Positions 21,610 to 34,484 are shown, counted from the stretch's first letter. The stretch is DNA of 64,000 nt from Salvator merianae (GCA_003586115.2 QVOM02000029.1:30332929-30396928), one strand, 5' to 3'. Notes: generated from the letters alone by a model not told the origin. Made by a program: numbers and translations.

Positions 21610-22555
21610 TCAGTAAACACTTTCATATGCCAAATGAGCTTAATTTTCTAAATCTGAAGTATGTATTTCACAGTTTTTAAACTGTTGTTTACTATAATAT
21701 ATTCTTAAATTGTATTATATGCTTATCAGAAATATTTTAAAGATGCCAGTATAAAAAAAATAAATTGCTTAAAAAGGAGGAGAAGGTAGTAGTTGTGGTA
21801 CATTAAAGAAAAGATATTCCCAATACAAAACACAGAAGTTATCAGTCAACATGTTATAATAAGAGGTACTGTTTGCACAGAAGTGTTTGTAAGAATGGAA
21901 GCACTGTTATCTAGAATCAATTCCCATTGTAATTTAACAGACTCCCCAATCATTGTGCTTGCAGCTCATCAAGATCCTTATTGATTAAATTAGGTTTCCC
22001 TCTCTTCCCATTTTCCTAGCCAAGCTTATCCATTTCTGCAACAAAAACAGGAGATTAGCTGATTTTAGAACTAAGCTTGAAGCTTTAAGTGACTATTTAA
22101 AAACTCAAACAGCATCTACTCTGATCGATAAAACAAAAAAATGGTATGTTTTTAACAAACTTAACCTGAATATTAAATATGCTTAGTGTACTTCTAACCT
22201 TGGGTCATAATCAGTTGTGAACACCTTTACACATAAAGCAGGGCATTTTAAAACAATAACAGACATATCCTGTAAGGCAGTCATTGAAAATCTTGTGCCA
22301 TTCACATTTCTGGACTAAAATTCCACACATCTGGATGATGTCTCTCAAGAGAAAATACGATAAGCTTGTAAAGGCCAAGTTAGAAGGACTCTGTGGTTCT
22401 CCCACTTTTTTCTTCCTTTTATTAAAAAATGAAAAGATGCTCATCCCAATTAGTCTTTCAGCTGCTTTAAGAATTACAGTATGGTTCTGGGTTAACTCTG
22501 AAGGATGGGATTGGGAGGCACTATCTTAACACTGGTTCAGCTCTTACATGTGTGG
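21610..22555. other. No confident feature
   Basis: AT-rich sequence. A few phrases near 22080-22150 ('gataaaacaaaaaaatggta') could be LINE debris, but I could not tie them to a family. Confidence 0.3.
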
Positions 22556-22574
22556 TTGAGCTCAGAGAATAGTG

Positions 22575-23605
22575 CTGGATAGCTATGTCTCTATGCCTGC
22601 CAGTTAGGTTGTGGGGTGCTGCAGAGTGCTCTTCTGTTACCAACATCTATAAGAAGCTGCTGGTATGGGTCATCAGGAGTTTTGGAGCAAAATATCATCC
22701 ATATGCTAATGACACTCATTTGGATTTCTCCATATCTGAATCAGAAAGAGGTTGGAAGTGTCCTGAATGCCATAATAGGTTGGATGAAGGCCAATAAACC
22801 GAGCTGGAATCCTGACACAACGAAGACTCTGTGGAGTAGGAAGTTCCTGGGTTCAGGAATTTGGGAGTTTGTTTGTCCAAAACGTGGTTGTATTCCCTCA
22901 AAATGGAAGAGATGTGTAGCCTACGGGTATTCCTGGAGTCATCACTGCTACTGCAGGTCCAACTAGTCTTTTACCAGCTTTGGCTCATGTACCAGACATG
23001 CCTCTACCCAAGCAGGGAAAGCCAACCACTGCCTTATGTTTATATTATTGAAATGAGCTTTGCATGGTTCATCTAGTGAACAATGGGATTCCTGCTTGCA
23101 CACATTACAGCTATGGTTAAGCAACTGCATGAGTGGCCATTTAGCTACCAGGCCAGAATCGAAGTCTTACCCACAGCTCATAAGACAGAGACAACAGTGG
23201 TTCGGCTTTCCCTGGACCAGGACCTTATTGTTATCATCCCAAGACCTTATGGTTATAAGATCCTGGGACAATACAATCTCTAGGTTTGTCTCTTGAAAAG
23301 CCTTACAGAAGTCCAGAGCACCTGCTTAAGCTACCATAAATTACTAGTGCTATCTTGAAGTGGTCACCCTTATTCTCTGAAATGTTTTCCCCTCTGAAGT
23401 TTGTGAGATGCCTGCTGTTAGATCTTTTAGACCTATTCTTTCACTCAGGCTTTTCCCTTGGGAAAAGGTGATTATCTGTTTCTTATTTTACCCACTACTT
23501 TATTACAGTTTTTAACAATTGGTTTTAAAAAAAATTTTTTTTTATATTCATTTTGGTGCTCATTGTGAAGCACTTCAGAATTTTTTTTAAAAAATAAAAA
23601 GCAGT
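22575..23605 (+). mobile_element. L2-type LINE, degenerate 3' half
   Basis: Contains 'catatgctaatgacactcat' (a decayed YADDT box) and 'taggttggatgaaggccaat' (motif shared with 1715 and 25636). It continues to 'acagaagtccagagcacctg' and 'gatcttttagacctattctttc' (decayed FRRxLKTHLF end), then a T-rich 3' end to about 23605. It is more diverged than the copies at 13-14 kb. Confidence 0.7.
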
Positions 23606-23644
23606 AAAGAATTTCTTGTCACTAAATAAACAAAACAGTCCATA

Positions 23645-23820
23645 GTGATTGGCTGTAGCTCACAGGTAGAGCAAACGGCTGGAAAGCAGAGTGTCACCAG
23701 TTCTACCCCCAGCCCCTCCACAGAAGTAGGCAACAGCCAACCACCCCTGCTAAGAAAACTGCATAGAGATGCCCATGCTGTCAACCAGGAGTCGATCACA
23801 ACAACGACTACTTATGGCCA
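23645..23820 (+). mobile_element. tRNA-derived SINE
   Basis: Begins 'attggctgtagctcacaggt' + 'agagcaaacggctggaaagc', close to the A-box half of a tRNA. 'caccagttctacccc' stands in the B-box position (GGTTCRANNCC). The body continues to 'caaccaggagtcgatcacaa'. This is a pol III promoter-like layout without an intact tRNA fold, so it is a SINE rather than a tRNA gene. Family not named. Confidence 0.6.
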
Positions 23821-23829
23821 AATGCAGGT

Positions 23830-24585
23830 GAGGTGAGTTTGAAAGTTGAGAAGGTGGTGACTCTGATCTGAAAAATTTAATGGAAGGGGAAAATGTAAAA
23901 AGTGTGCCTTATTGCTCCAACTGGCAGCTTTTGGTTAAAAATTAAACAGCATAGATTGCAGGCCTAGTTTATGTCTTAGTGGCAATTATTGCAAATCTTA
24001 ACAGCTGCACAAAATTCAGATTTTCCTTTTTCTTACTTGTAGAAGGTTATGAAAAAAAAACCCTCAAAATCATAACATTTTATTTCCAGAAAAAATCTAA
24101 AAGCTAAAAGAATCTTTAAGCTGTATTCACACTGCATCTTTATGGCTTTCAGAATGTATCATGAAGGTGCAGGGATTGCATGTTCCTGCTCCCTTATGAT
24201 ATACTGAGTCCACACAGACCTGCACCCATCCAGCCACCATGAGGCCATAAGTGCCCTTATGGTGCTTGAATGGCAGAGTGGGAGAAAGGCTCTGCTACCA
24301 CCATTACTACTGCTGCTTCGGGAGATTTACCTTTCTCATCAGGAGCCTCTCCAGGTCTTTGAACATGGGTCATTTCCTGCCACCAAGATCACAGCATTTA
24401 AGAATAGCATTAAGAACATTGCACTATCTTCCTATGCTATTCTTGCCGTAACTCATGACACCTGTCCATATGTTTAGATTTGCTATTCAGGGCAGCAAAC
24501 CCAATATTTATCATTCTTCTTCATTTTTACTTGCCTTGATTTTGCAAAATAACAAGAACAATTAACAGTAGCCTTCTTTATTCTT
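23830..24585. other. No recognised feature
   Basis: No gene or clear repeat. A stretch at 24120-24200 starts 'gtattcacactgcatcttta', reminiscent of other non-autonomous elements here, but no matching second end was found. Confidence 0.3.
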
Positions 24586-24720
24586 TTCTTCTTTAAAATG
24601 TACATATACCGCTTCCCATTAAAATACAATCTTGAAGTGGTATACAAAGCATGGAAAATAAAAACAACTAAAATCATAATACTTACATAAAAACAACCTG
24701 TTCTTGCTACAAAGAGCATT
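24586..24720 (-). mobile_element. LINE 3' tail, reverse orientation
   Basis: 'ttaaaatgtacatataccgc' followed by 'ttcccattaaaatacaatct' and 'gaagtggtatacaaagcatg', the same reversed tail as at 18655. Confidence 0.55.
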
Positions 24721-25059
24721 GCTAGTGGGGAGTGGTTATAGGGCTGGGTCAAAGCAAGGTCGGAGTCATCAGCATCACTTAACCTATAAGGTTCCTGCTT
24801 GTAGTGTCTTGTTTGCCACCAGTAGGATCACCACCAAAGAGGTGGTGCCAAAGGGGGCCACCACTTTGGGGATAGTGAGGGTGAGGGACACTCCGTTTGG
24901 CCCAGGACCCTTTGGAATTTACTGGAGGGAATGTTAATTGTTTTTAACTTGCTTTATGTTTAAGCATATCTATTTATACAGTGTCTGTATGTAGTGGCAG
25001 CAAAAAAGAGTTATTTCTCCACCACTACCTCCACCTGGTTTAGTTATTTTGAATCAGCT

Positions 25060-26521
25060 GCAATTAATGCAGTTCAAGGATATACACAAGCTACTTGCTG
25101 GGGTTCAGCCAACTACATGCTCTCTTGCTGGTAAAAGCTAGTGGACAGGATGTGTTTCAGTGGGTGCAGGGAGTGATGAATGCTTCCTTGAAAGATTGGG
25201 TAGTTCTAGTAGCTCTTAAAAAGGCAGCAGTGTACCCCCACCCCTTCTCAAGAGGTCCTCCCTGTATCTAGAAGAGTTGAACAACTACCACCCAGCAGAA
25301 ACATACCCTTTTGAGGTTAGGTTTTAGACAGGGTTGTGGTCATTCAATTGTAGGCACGCTTGGAGGAAAAAGATTACCTAAACTCATTTCAATCTGCCTT
25401 CAGGCCTGGTCATGGCACTAAATGCCTTTGCCACCCTGGTTGATGACCTTATCCTGGAGAAAGATGGGGAGTATTCATGTTCTTTAACATCTATAGGAAG
25501 CCACTGGGAGAGTTCATGAGGAAATTTAGGGTGAAGTGCTGTCAATATGCAGATGAACACAGCTCTATCTCTTCATGCTATCTGAATCAGGAGAGGCAGC
25601 TGAGGCGCATGACAGGTGTTTGGAGGAAGTAATGGTCTGGATGGAGGCCAATAAACTGAAGATGAATCTAGACAAGACAGAGGTGCTGTATGTCACAGGG
25701 TCTTGGGTCTGTGAAGAAGGAAAGCATCCTGTTCTCAATGGAGTTGCACTGCCCTGGAAGGGACAGTGCAAAATCTGGGAGTACTCCTGAATTCTCTGCT
25801 GACACTTGAAGCTCAGATGGAGGCAGTGGCCAGTGGTGTCTATATTCAGCTCTAGCTGGTTCAACAGCTATAGCCCTTTCTGGACATAGATAGTTTACCT
25901 ACAGTAATCCATACCCTGGTAACTTCCAGTCTCAACTACTATAACATGTTTTTATGTGGGGCTGCCCTTAAAAATGGATCAGATTCTGTTACTGGTTTAA
26001 ACGCAACAGCAAGCCTGCTAACTAGAACTGCTAGCCTGACACAGATCACTGGCTGTCACTCTGCTACTGAACCCGGTTCAAGATGTTAACATTAACTTAT
26101 AAGGCCCAACATAATTTGGCCACCAAATATTCAAAGGGATGCCTTCTCCCAGTTAGACCTTCCTGTGCCATAAGACCTGTTGGGGAAGTCCTCTTGGTTG
26201 TGCCACAACTCTCAGCAGTTATAGGGATGGGAATGGATGAGATAGCCTTCCTGGTGTCAACATCCAGATTATGAAATAACATCCTCTCTGAGGTCCACCT
26301 CCACTGTATACATTTAGACAGCAGGTGAAAACTCACCTATTTGCACTAGCCTTTGGCTGAAGAAACAGCTTCCTCTTCTCTTTCAGCACAGTTACTTATT
26401 GCTTAAATGATTTTATTTTTAATTGTATGTATTTTTATATACTTCATATTGATTTTATTGTAACCTGCCCTGAGACCTCTTGGTATAAGGCCAAATAAAA
26501 ATACAAATAAATAAATAAATC
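25060..26521 (+). mobile_element. L2-type LINE, RT domain to 3' end
   Basis: The longest plus-strand L2 copy here. 'taaaaaggcagcagtgtacc' and 'gaacaactaccacccag' are the decayed LKKPSLDP and LNNYRP region. 'tcaatctgccttcaggcctg' (FQSAFRPG) and 'caatatgcagatgaacacag' (YADE, a mutated YADD) follow. A 71-codon open stretch contains WMEANKLKMNLDKTEVLYV. The 3' end has 'attgtaacctgccctgagac' and an (aaat)n tail at 26505-26521. Start approximate; stops and indels throughout. Confidence 0.85.
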
Positions 26522-27279
26522 CAAAAGATTCAAGAACTGATTTCCACATGACGTTATCTATACTACGAAGCTCATATCACTTCTGAAAACTCATCCAAAA
26601 TTGTGGTGAAATTACAAACTTACCACATAAGCCATCTGGGTATTGATCATGGTCACAGAGGACAGAGAACTATGTAGTCCATCAATTAAACCAGTAAATT
26701 AGAAAAGGGGTGTTTAACTTTAAAGCCAAATAGCTTTCCATCATTTAGACAACTCAGTAAACAGCTAGCCAGTAATCAGACAGATAACTAATCTCCTATT
26801 TACTTGCTGTAATGGTCTCAACTTGACAGATTTAAATAACAGGTCTTCTGATTAGGTTACATGACATTCCTTTTCCCATTTTAGTTAAATCTGAAATAAC
26901 TGCAGGCTTAAAAATATGTACTACAACGTTGGAACTCCAACCAATTCTGTATTTATAGATTATGAATTCAATTGGATTGTTAAATCTGATCAGAACACAC
27001 ATGAACTTGAACCTCCCAAATAATTTAAACCAATTACAAGTTACAGAAATTAATATCTGGAAATGAATGTTCTCATTTTATATAGGTCAGAGATTAATCT
27101 GCTTTTGTTTTTTAAGAGAATCTTAACATCATGGTTAGACTTTATGCCTACTTAACATCCTTTTGTATTCCGTTTCCTTTGCCCTTTTGGCTTCTTGGAA
27201 GGGTGACAACACTGAAAGCAACCATAAGCCACTCTGCATTTTATTTCAAGAAAGGTAAATTGTAAATTTTATCAGTGAA
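26522..27279. other. No recognised feature
   Basis: AT-rich sequence with nothing I can support as a gene or repeat. Confidence 0.35.
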
Positions 27280-27560
27280 TAAATGAATGAACTCATATTA
27301 TATGTTAAACTAATGAGCACTAAAAAGGGCTTCTTTGACCATTTATGGCTCAGAGAACATTGCCTGGCTTTTACTCAGGGTAGGTTGAAACTTTTGGTTC
27401 TAATGTGCTTAAAGGCAAATTTGAGAAAATCCACTAGAACAAAGTTCATGCCCTTGTGGTACCCAAGAGGTTGAAGATGTTGAGCATATTTTGCTTAATG
27501 CAATCATTACAAGGAATTTGCAAATTCTAGTTTAATGCTTTAACTATTACGCTACAAAGG
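27280..27560 (+). mobile_element. LINE C-terminal fragment with Cys/His motif
   Basis: The plus strand encodes TRTKFMP and then, in another frame, CPCGTQEVEDVEHILLN. This is the C-x-CG...E..HILL pattern found at the C terminus of several LINE clades. It is probably the same family as the fragments at 17735 and 46080. Short and broken. Confidence 0.6.
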
Positions 27561-28443
27561 TTCTCAAATGACATCTGTTATTCAATATCAATATTTTCAA
27601 TGAATAAAACAAGTTATTTTATCATTTATCATTATCATTATGTTTATATCCCATATTTTACCCTAACATATCTGGATAAATTACAGTATAACAGGAATAA
27701 AAGTATAACAAACAGTAAAAAGTAGGGGTGTACAAAGTTTTATCTTCCACCCCCCCAAAAAATAATATTCATAGAAAGGCTGTGAGGTGGCGTCTGCAAT
27801 GGAAATAACCAATTAATAAATATACTTTTCCTCATTGTAGAGTTTACAGACAGATCAAAGCCAGAAATGTGCAAGAATGTGAAAATAGGGGCTCAGTTGC
27901 ATTGAACCACATCTCCACCCACACAAACAGATTTGGGCCCCACAAGAACCCCCCAGCTGACTCACTGAAGAAGCTGAAGGGTTTATGATTGTATTGTTCA
28001 ATGGAAGAAGGTGGAAGAGGGAATGAGCCATACCAGAGGGGCTCAAGACACCCTTTCTGACGAGAGGGAGGAAAAGCAGCAGGGACCACGAAAGTTCTCC
28101 AGGGTACAACAGAGGTAACTAAGGCTCCATGCCCAATGTTTGGGTCTGTCTTTTGGACCTACAAACCCCAGCAGACCATACTACTTACATGCATGGCCTG
28201 ACCTATAGAGTTTCAAAGGCCTCAAATGCTATTAAGTCATGTTATGCCAGTATACCAACATGTAGAATACAGGCACATGTGCCCAGCTAGAACATGGGCA
28301 CAGGGCTGAAAAGATGCAGTTACTATGAGAAGCCATAGCATCATGGTCCAAAGCATCATGTCTTGCTGTTTAGCCTAAAACTATCATGGCTCAGACAACA
28401 GTTTACACTTGGCCATAAACCCTTCCTCCCTTTCAGTCCATAC

Positions 28444-28502
28444 CAACCAGCTGTTTGTGTATGTGTCTGCATGCGTGCATGCACATGTGTGCATGTGTGT
28501 TG
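28444..28502 (+). repeat. Alternating TG/CA-rich tract
   Basis: Imperfect alternating purine-pyrimidine run ('gtgcatgcacatgtgtgcat'). Low-complexity sequence, theoretically able to adopt Z-DNA. Confidence 0.6.
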
Positions 28503-28635
28503 GTGGGCACCTACATCACTAAGGGCTGAACTCTGCTTCTGAAATCACTACCTTCAGCTAAGGAGAAATCTGTGCCATCTTTCCACTTAGAAGGTTTTTG
28601 GGCTTCCCACTGCTGCTAAGATTTGGGGTGTCCCA

Positions 28636-28820
28636 TAAGGAGTATCTATACCATTTATGACGTAACTAATTTTGTTTTTCTTTTTGTTTTATGTATAAAT
28701 TTGTCTGTCTTATGATGTGTAGAGACACTGCAGTTTTTATGTTTTATGTTTTTATGCTTTGTTTTGTCTATTTTATTCAGGTTTTGTTTGTAGTTAATAA
28801 AATTATTTAATTTTTTTTAA
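28636..28820 (+). mobile_element. Tiny 5'-truncated L1 3' end with 18-bp duplication
   Basis: A 185-bp insertion flanked by an 18-bp duplication (aagatttgggg[t/c]gtccca at 28618-28635 and 28821-28838, one mismatch). The insert is T-rich, contains 'gtagttaataaaattattta' near its end and closes with a T-rich tail. Size, duplication length and 3'-end structure fit L1-type insertion of a severely truncated copy. Confidence 0.8.
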
Positions 28821-28838
28821 AAGATTTGGGGCGTCCCA

Positions 28839-29620
28839 ACTTTGAACCCTTTGCTGCTTTCCAGGATATGATTAGCTGGACTTGGTACTTTAATCTATCA
28901 ATAATAACATCCTTCTTGGCTTGCCTGAGGGGGTATATCTGGCTGATTATCCCATGTTTTCTGAGTCTTCCCTGTGATTGGCAGTATTGCTCCTTATCTT
29001 CTATTGGAGTGAAGCTTGCCAAAGTGTTGGAAATTTCATTCAATCCACAAGCCTCTTGCTGGAGCACCCAATCTGTATAGCCCACTTGAAAGAATGTCGA
29101 GTGTATGTCTTCTAGACATCACCCATAACAGAAGATTTCAAAGAGGTAGTATAGTCCCTTCCTTCTTATTTCCTACTTTTTCTGCTTCTCAAAATAAAGA
29201 GAGTCTTTTACTGTTTAAAGGAAAGGGGGAGCAGTGGCTTAGGCAGGTGCCCCAACAAATTGGGCATAATTCACTAGGAGTAGGTCTTGAAATGGGGAAA
29301 TCATGGTAAAGGTGATTGACACAGAAAGGAGAGGGTGACTAGCTTCCCCAGCTAATACTGCCCAGTTGTTTTAGGGAGCCTTTCCAGCTTAACTGTGGAA
29401 TGGTGTTCTACAGCTCTGCTTAGCAATGCACTCTGATGAGCTGATTTTTCCTGGGTCTTCCCAGTCAAACTCTAGCCCTCCATTCTCACTTTGAGACTGC
29501 TGCTACTGTTGAAAGTTCCATTAAAGCTACACTGTACCATTTATTACTCAAACAATTTCACTCAGCAGTGAAAAAAGCAAATTTGATGCTCGATAATTAG
29601 CAAAGGAAAAGAAAATAAGT
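28839..29620. other. No recognised gene; open frame of unknown origin
   Basis: A 92-codon open frame on the minus strand (ending at 29085) reads partly across the L1 tail. It has the phrase GYTDWVLQQEACGLNEIS and no domain I recognise. It lacks splice or start context and is probably chance or old repeat debris. Confidence 0.3.
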
Positions 29621-29624
29621 GTGC

Positions 29625-29860
29625 AAGCATCATTGTGCCTCGTTATAAATGTGAGACTACATTTGGAATACTGTGTACAATTCTGGTTACCACACCTCAG
29701 AAAGGATACTGTAGAACTGGAAAAAGGCAGAAAAGGTCAACTAACTGGTCAGGAGGCTGGAAACCTCCCTTATGAGATCAGGCTGCAATGTCTAGGCCCA
29801 GGCAGCCTTGAAAAATGGTGTTTAAGAGGGAGCCTGAGAAAAACCAAATCATGCATAGTG
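29625..29860 (+). mobile_element. CR1 LINE fragment, RT C-terminal
   Basis: Encodes VRLHLEYCVQFWLPHLRKD, then TVELEKG, NLPYEIRLQCLGPGSLEKW and LRGSL, matching the well-known CR1 C-terminal segment (LEYCVQFW...ELGLFSLEKRRLRGDL). It is on the plus strand, with small indels and stops. This is a CR1 piece among mostly L2 and L1 copies. Confidence 0.85.
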
Positions 29861-29927
29861 TGGACAGACAAATAATAATAATAAAAATTTCTCTACCACA
29901 TAACACTAGAACCAAGGATCACTCTAT

Positions 29928-30110
29928 GGGCCTTTCCGCACTTATCTCAGAAGGGTCCACAAAGGGGTCCAGAGGCCTCCCTCTCACACACTTGTGCAGT
30001 TTACCTGGAGGCCACACCTCCTGCTAGCACATTTCATCCACATTGGATACAGCACAGTATGGTCTCAACATCCAAGATGAGGGCAGAAACCCTCTAGAAT
30101 CAGACAAGCT
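29928..30110. mobile_element. Possible GGCC-type MITE, one end only
   Basis: GGGCCTTTCCGCACTT at 29928-29943 resembles the termini of the MITEs at 17947, 21137 and 55037. I could not find a matching right end, so the element may be truncated. End coordinate arbitrary. Confidence 0.35.
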
Positions 30111-30699
30111 TGAAAAAACTCTCCTCACAATAGAGAAAAATAATAAAAACAAGAAACCTCACCAGAGCGGGGTGCCTAAACAACCTTCAAGCAAAACTAT
30201 GGTTGCAGGAAACTCTAGCCCTAATAAAGGACAGATAGAACGTGAGGTTGCATAACCACAATACTTATCTTCTCAGATTGACCAAAAACATGAGCACCTC
30301 CATTCTTCACTGTTTTCAGATTTACACGCCTCATTCAAATCAGTCCATTCAGAGCCAGTTTTGTTCAAAGAAATATGGATGTGGTCTCTCAAGACTTGAA
30401 AGACACTCAAAACATGTCCTCTGAGACCTCTAATAGCATGACCAGCAACACCTCCCCCACAATTTCAGTTCCACAAATGGAGGTCTCTAATCTGTCTGAC
30501 TAATTTAACAAACATGCAAAATCCGCAGTGCTGTGTAAATATATGCATTTGCAGGGTAAAGGAGGGGACTGAAGGCTTTATAACCAGATGGCTTACAGAA
30601 CTCCCTGAAACATCAATAACATAGGATGATACAGCCCGGGCACACAGGTGTGTGGGTCCCAAGCCTGATGCCTATTAAAAACTATGCAATGTAATTATT

Positions 30700-31290
30700 G
30701 TGTTTGAATGATTTAATTTTATTTATTTATTTATTTATTTATTTATTTGTCTTATATCCCGCCCATCCCGAATTGGGTTCTGGGCGGCTACCAACAAGTT
30801 CAAATCACATTAAAACATCGATAAAAACACAAGAAATCATTAAACAATAAGATAATAAGATATTAAAACATCAAAACATCAAGACCCCCAGTTGCCCCTC
30901 CAATAAAAACCATTGTAAACATTACATATAAATTAAATAACAGGATCCAGAAACTACATGATGTCCTTTAACAGGACTGTCCCTGGGGCCGAATAGAGAT
31001 CGGCCGTACAGTCCAGCCACCCTCATAATCAGGCTGGTGGCACTAGCCCAAGGCCTGGCGGAACAGCTCTGCCTTGCAAGCTCTCCGAAAACTAGGCAAT
31101 TCACAAATTGCCCAGGAGCTTGCCGGCAGAGCGTTCCACCAGACAGGGGCAACGCATGAGAAGGCCCTATGCCTTGTGACCGAGAGGCGAGCCTCTCTCA
31201 CGCCAGGGACCACCAATCTATTATGGTCCACTGAAGATCTCAATACTCTCCCAGGTGTATAAATGGCAAGACGGTCCTGGAGATTTAATA
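30700..31290 (-). mobile_element. L2/CR1-group LINE 3' end, well preserved
   Basis: On the minus strand an 85-codon open frame (31043-31300) contains RLVVPGVREARLSVTRHR, AFSCVAPVWWNALPAS and LPSFRRACKAELFRQALG, the C terminus of an L2/CR1-group ORF2. It is followed by a 3' UTR ending 'ctgggcggctaccaacaagt' (plus-strand view) and the tail (ATTT)n. This subfamily differs from the 13-14 kb L2 copies and looks less decayed over the last 85 codons. Confidence 0.8.
30716..30748 (+). repeat. (ATTT)n microsatellite
   Basis: About eight uninterrupted ATTT units. It is the reversed (AAAT)n tail of the minus-strand LINE at 30700-31290. Confidence 0.9.
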
Positions 31291-32708
31291 CTAAGAACAA
31301 AATATTTTGTGCTCTCTATAACAAGTCTGATATTAGATTTGCAGATCATGCAACACTTAGCACCCGAAACACTGGAAAAAAAAGTTAATTCAAAACTCTC
31401 ACATTGGCTTTACACTAAGCTGGCATTCAGTTCCATTGGCTCTACCCCTGTGCAGTAGTGGTAACATGTAAAGGAAAATCCTATAAAGCTACAACAGCAG
31501 AGGCGGCCAACCAATGGTCCAAGAATTAGGACTGGAAACACCAGAAGCACTTTTGTAGTATTCTCAATGCACAGCATCATCACCCAGTCTTGGCCAAGGT
31601 GGATGGGAACAACAGGAAAACCACTGGGATCAAACAAATGCCAAGCAATCTGTCAGCAGCCCCATATGTTAAACAGAAAAGATGAAGAGCATCAATTATT
31701 AGTCATTGAAATCTGGATATTGAAGAAAAATATGCACACCCATCTCCTGCAACAAAAGACATATACCTTATGTTACTTCTTACAAATTGTATTAAAAATC
31801 TAATTTCAACATTATCACATGTGCAGGCTATAAAGGACATTTTAATGACTTTATTGTAATCTCTTCTTCCCCATCCCAGATATAAATCTACAGGGCCACA
31901 ACGCCTTCCCTTTGGTTAAAAAGTTTAGTATAGTTTAGTAGTTATAGGAATGCATAACTTGGCTAATGTTCATGTTTGGCACAGAATTATTTGTTGTATT
32001 CTGGGTGGGAATTGTAATCACTGCTATCTAGTTCTGATTTATTAAGATTTTACAGATAATTGGTAAATCTTGACACTAGAAGAAAAAAATCAGTTTCGCT
32101 CATTTCCTGTCCCTGGGGATCAGCTGTCATTGACATATTTGTCAAACCAAACCTCTAGATCCTGGTCTCTGGGTACATCTCTGGGACTGTTATTTCTGGC
32201 AGAAGTCACACCAGTTAGTCATTAGTTTTGGGGGATTTGCATGGGCATCAAGGATGATCTTAGTAAGCCGTAAGGCTTAGTTACTGTTTCAGACAGACAC
32301 ATGTGGAGCTAACTATGAAAGACTAAATGGAAAGGAAGCAGCCAATATTTGTCACATGAATAAAGTAGGGCATAGGGAGTCACCTGCAACTCTGAAATAA
32401 TTTGAGGGCCAAGTGACAATTCTGAAAGTAGTTTGAACGCAACTGCTCTTGCAAGGTGATTACTTGCAATATGTGAAGTTTTATTATCTATCACTCCTGT
32501 TTTTATGATTTGTAACAATCAAGCTTATGAGGAATTCTGTGGATCCTGAAAATTTACACAATATTTTGTGACATTTTCGTGAGCCTAATAAAGATTCATC
32601 CGCAGTATGATTTTTATTTTCAATAGCAGAGAATGATAATTTTAAAAAGCACCCAATAATATAAACCATAAGATTAAAAAAGAAATTTATAAATATATAT
32701 AAAATTTT
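31291..32708. other. No recognised feature
   Basis: Mixed sequence, including a region at 31400-31700 with unremarkable open frames. I see no gene, no splice-bounded RIMS2 exon and no confident repeat. Confidence 0.35.
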
Positions 32709-32806
32709 AAGTGCAATCCTAACCACGTTGAATCAAAAGTAAATTCTACTGCACTCAGTGAGGCTTACTCCAAGGAAAATAAGGTTACGATCATAGCTCC
32801 AACTTC
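32709..32806. mobile_element. Short amniote interspersed repeat ('gcaatcctaacc' type)
   Basis: 'aagtgcaatcctaaccacgt' ... 'aagtaaattctactgcactc' ... 'gaggcttactccaaggaaaa' ... 'aaggttacgatcatagc' matches from memory a very common reptile repeat whose ends form an inverted repeat around 'gcaatccta...taggattgc'. A weaker, partial match occurs at about 10046-10085. Class uncertain, probably a non-autonomous DNA transposon. Confidence 0.6.
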
Positions 32807-34243
32807 CCATTGTTACCATCGAATAGGTGGTATATCCTGAAATTAAATCCAATTAATTATAAATAAATTCATTTCTTCTTTGAATTTATATGAAACACAT
32901 TTTAATATGTTTGACTGTAAGAACTGTTTCTTAAACCTATTAAAACAAATGCATAGTCTCCAAAGGTTTCTACTATGAGTGTCAGCTGGAGCTGTAAGAA
33001 TCAACCTATAGCTCACAGCAAGTCTTCAAACAAAATGCTTATTATTAATCAATTTAATTTTCTCCAAGTGAAAACTATTACGATCTATTTTGTTCCCCTG
33101 TAGTTTCAAAATTAGTAACATTAAATACTGACAGGAATAACAATACTAAGCATTTTGCCAGGGATTTTAAATATATTAATCACTTAAAATATATGTAATT
33201 AATCTTCAACAGAGAGTGAAAACTCTGCATTAACAAATCTGCATGAGACTTGAAGAAAACTGTAAAATTCATCTCAAGGATAATCCCAAAGGGGCCCATA
33301 ATCTTTAATAAATCCCACTTTAAATGGAGTCAACTCTAACACAGCCCTGGTTAATCTCCTGCAAAACAGTAGAAGTCTCCATCTCTAAATCTAGCATTAA
33401 ATATTTCAGTCATCTCAAGATATTAATTAGCCAACTAACAAGGAATTATCAAATATTAATAGTTTCACTCATTTATTATTTTCTTATTTTAAGTATTTGT
33501 ATACTACCTTTCATTATAAACAAACGTAAGCCAGTGTTAAAAACAGTATGGTAAAAAAGATAATAAATTTAAAGATTCTGCAAACCACTACAACATAATA
33601 TTCTGGGAATGGGCACTGGCTCAGTTCACATGATAACTTCAGATTTTACAAACCATACAATATATCGCCCATAACCAAATAATGAGGTAGAAAGTCCTCT
33701 CTTTCTTCTCTCTTCTCAGCAACTTCAGCTCGAACTCATTATCAGTAAACACTAGAGAACTCCTTCTTAATATTGATTAACAATCTAGGGAAACAACCAC
33801 ATGACTCAATAGCTATAACATATAAATAATATTACTATTACTATTACCATTACCATTACTAATTTCTAAAACAGCACAGCAAAAAAAGACAAAGAAATTA
33901 ATGAATGATTATTGAGAAAGGAAAACTACTTTCAGTAGACTTAAAAAAAAGATATTAAATATTGTTCTGAAGGAAAAAAAAGACTCCACAGCAAAAGCAC
34001 ATAGAGAGGCATGGGCAAGATTATAATCAAATTCTGTCATCCCTCCTCCAATTTGGTACATACCAGCAAACAGCATATGAAGAAAGATTGATTCTTTTAT
34101 ATAACTAATCTTTGGAATGTAGTAGCCCAGGAGTACCTGCCCAACAAATAAATCCCATCATCCTTACTGTCAAGACCACCACCCAGGACCCTGGCTGAAA
34201 CAGGGCAAAGACACAGAGAAGCAGCATATTGATTTATATGATG
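32807..34243. other. No recognised feature
   Basis: AT-rich sequence up to the L1 insertion, with a small ATT/ACC trinucleotide-like run at 33825-33860. Nothing else supported. Confidence 0.35.
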
Positions 34244-34484
34244 AGAAACCACACTGTATAATTAAGGGGAGACAAATAGGAGACCTGATTAGGAATATAA
34301 TTAATACTATGTATCACACACAGAAGAATAAAAGGAAAGTTGCAATTTTGAAATTAGATGTACAGAAAGCTTTTGATATGGTCAATCATAATTTTTATAT
34401 AATGTGTGTAAGAAATACAGTATGGGTCAAAATTTTTGTGAAACAATAAAAAAGATTTATGAAAATAATGAGGCTTAAATAAGA

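Noticed and set aside
23645..23720. Possible tRNA gene
   Set aside because: A-box and B-box-like segments are present, but the cloverleaf arms do not pair and the sequence continues as a SINE body.
28444..28502. TG/CA tract as a regulatory Z-DNA element
   Set aside because: Nothing beyond composition supports a function; imperfect and intronic.
30716..30748. Regular ATTT repeats as a possible array (CRISPR-like or satellite)
   Set aside because: Simple 4-bp microsatellite forming the tail of a minus-strand LINE; no spacers.
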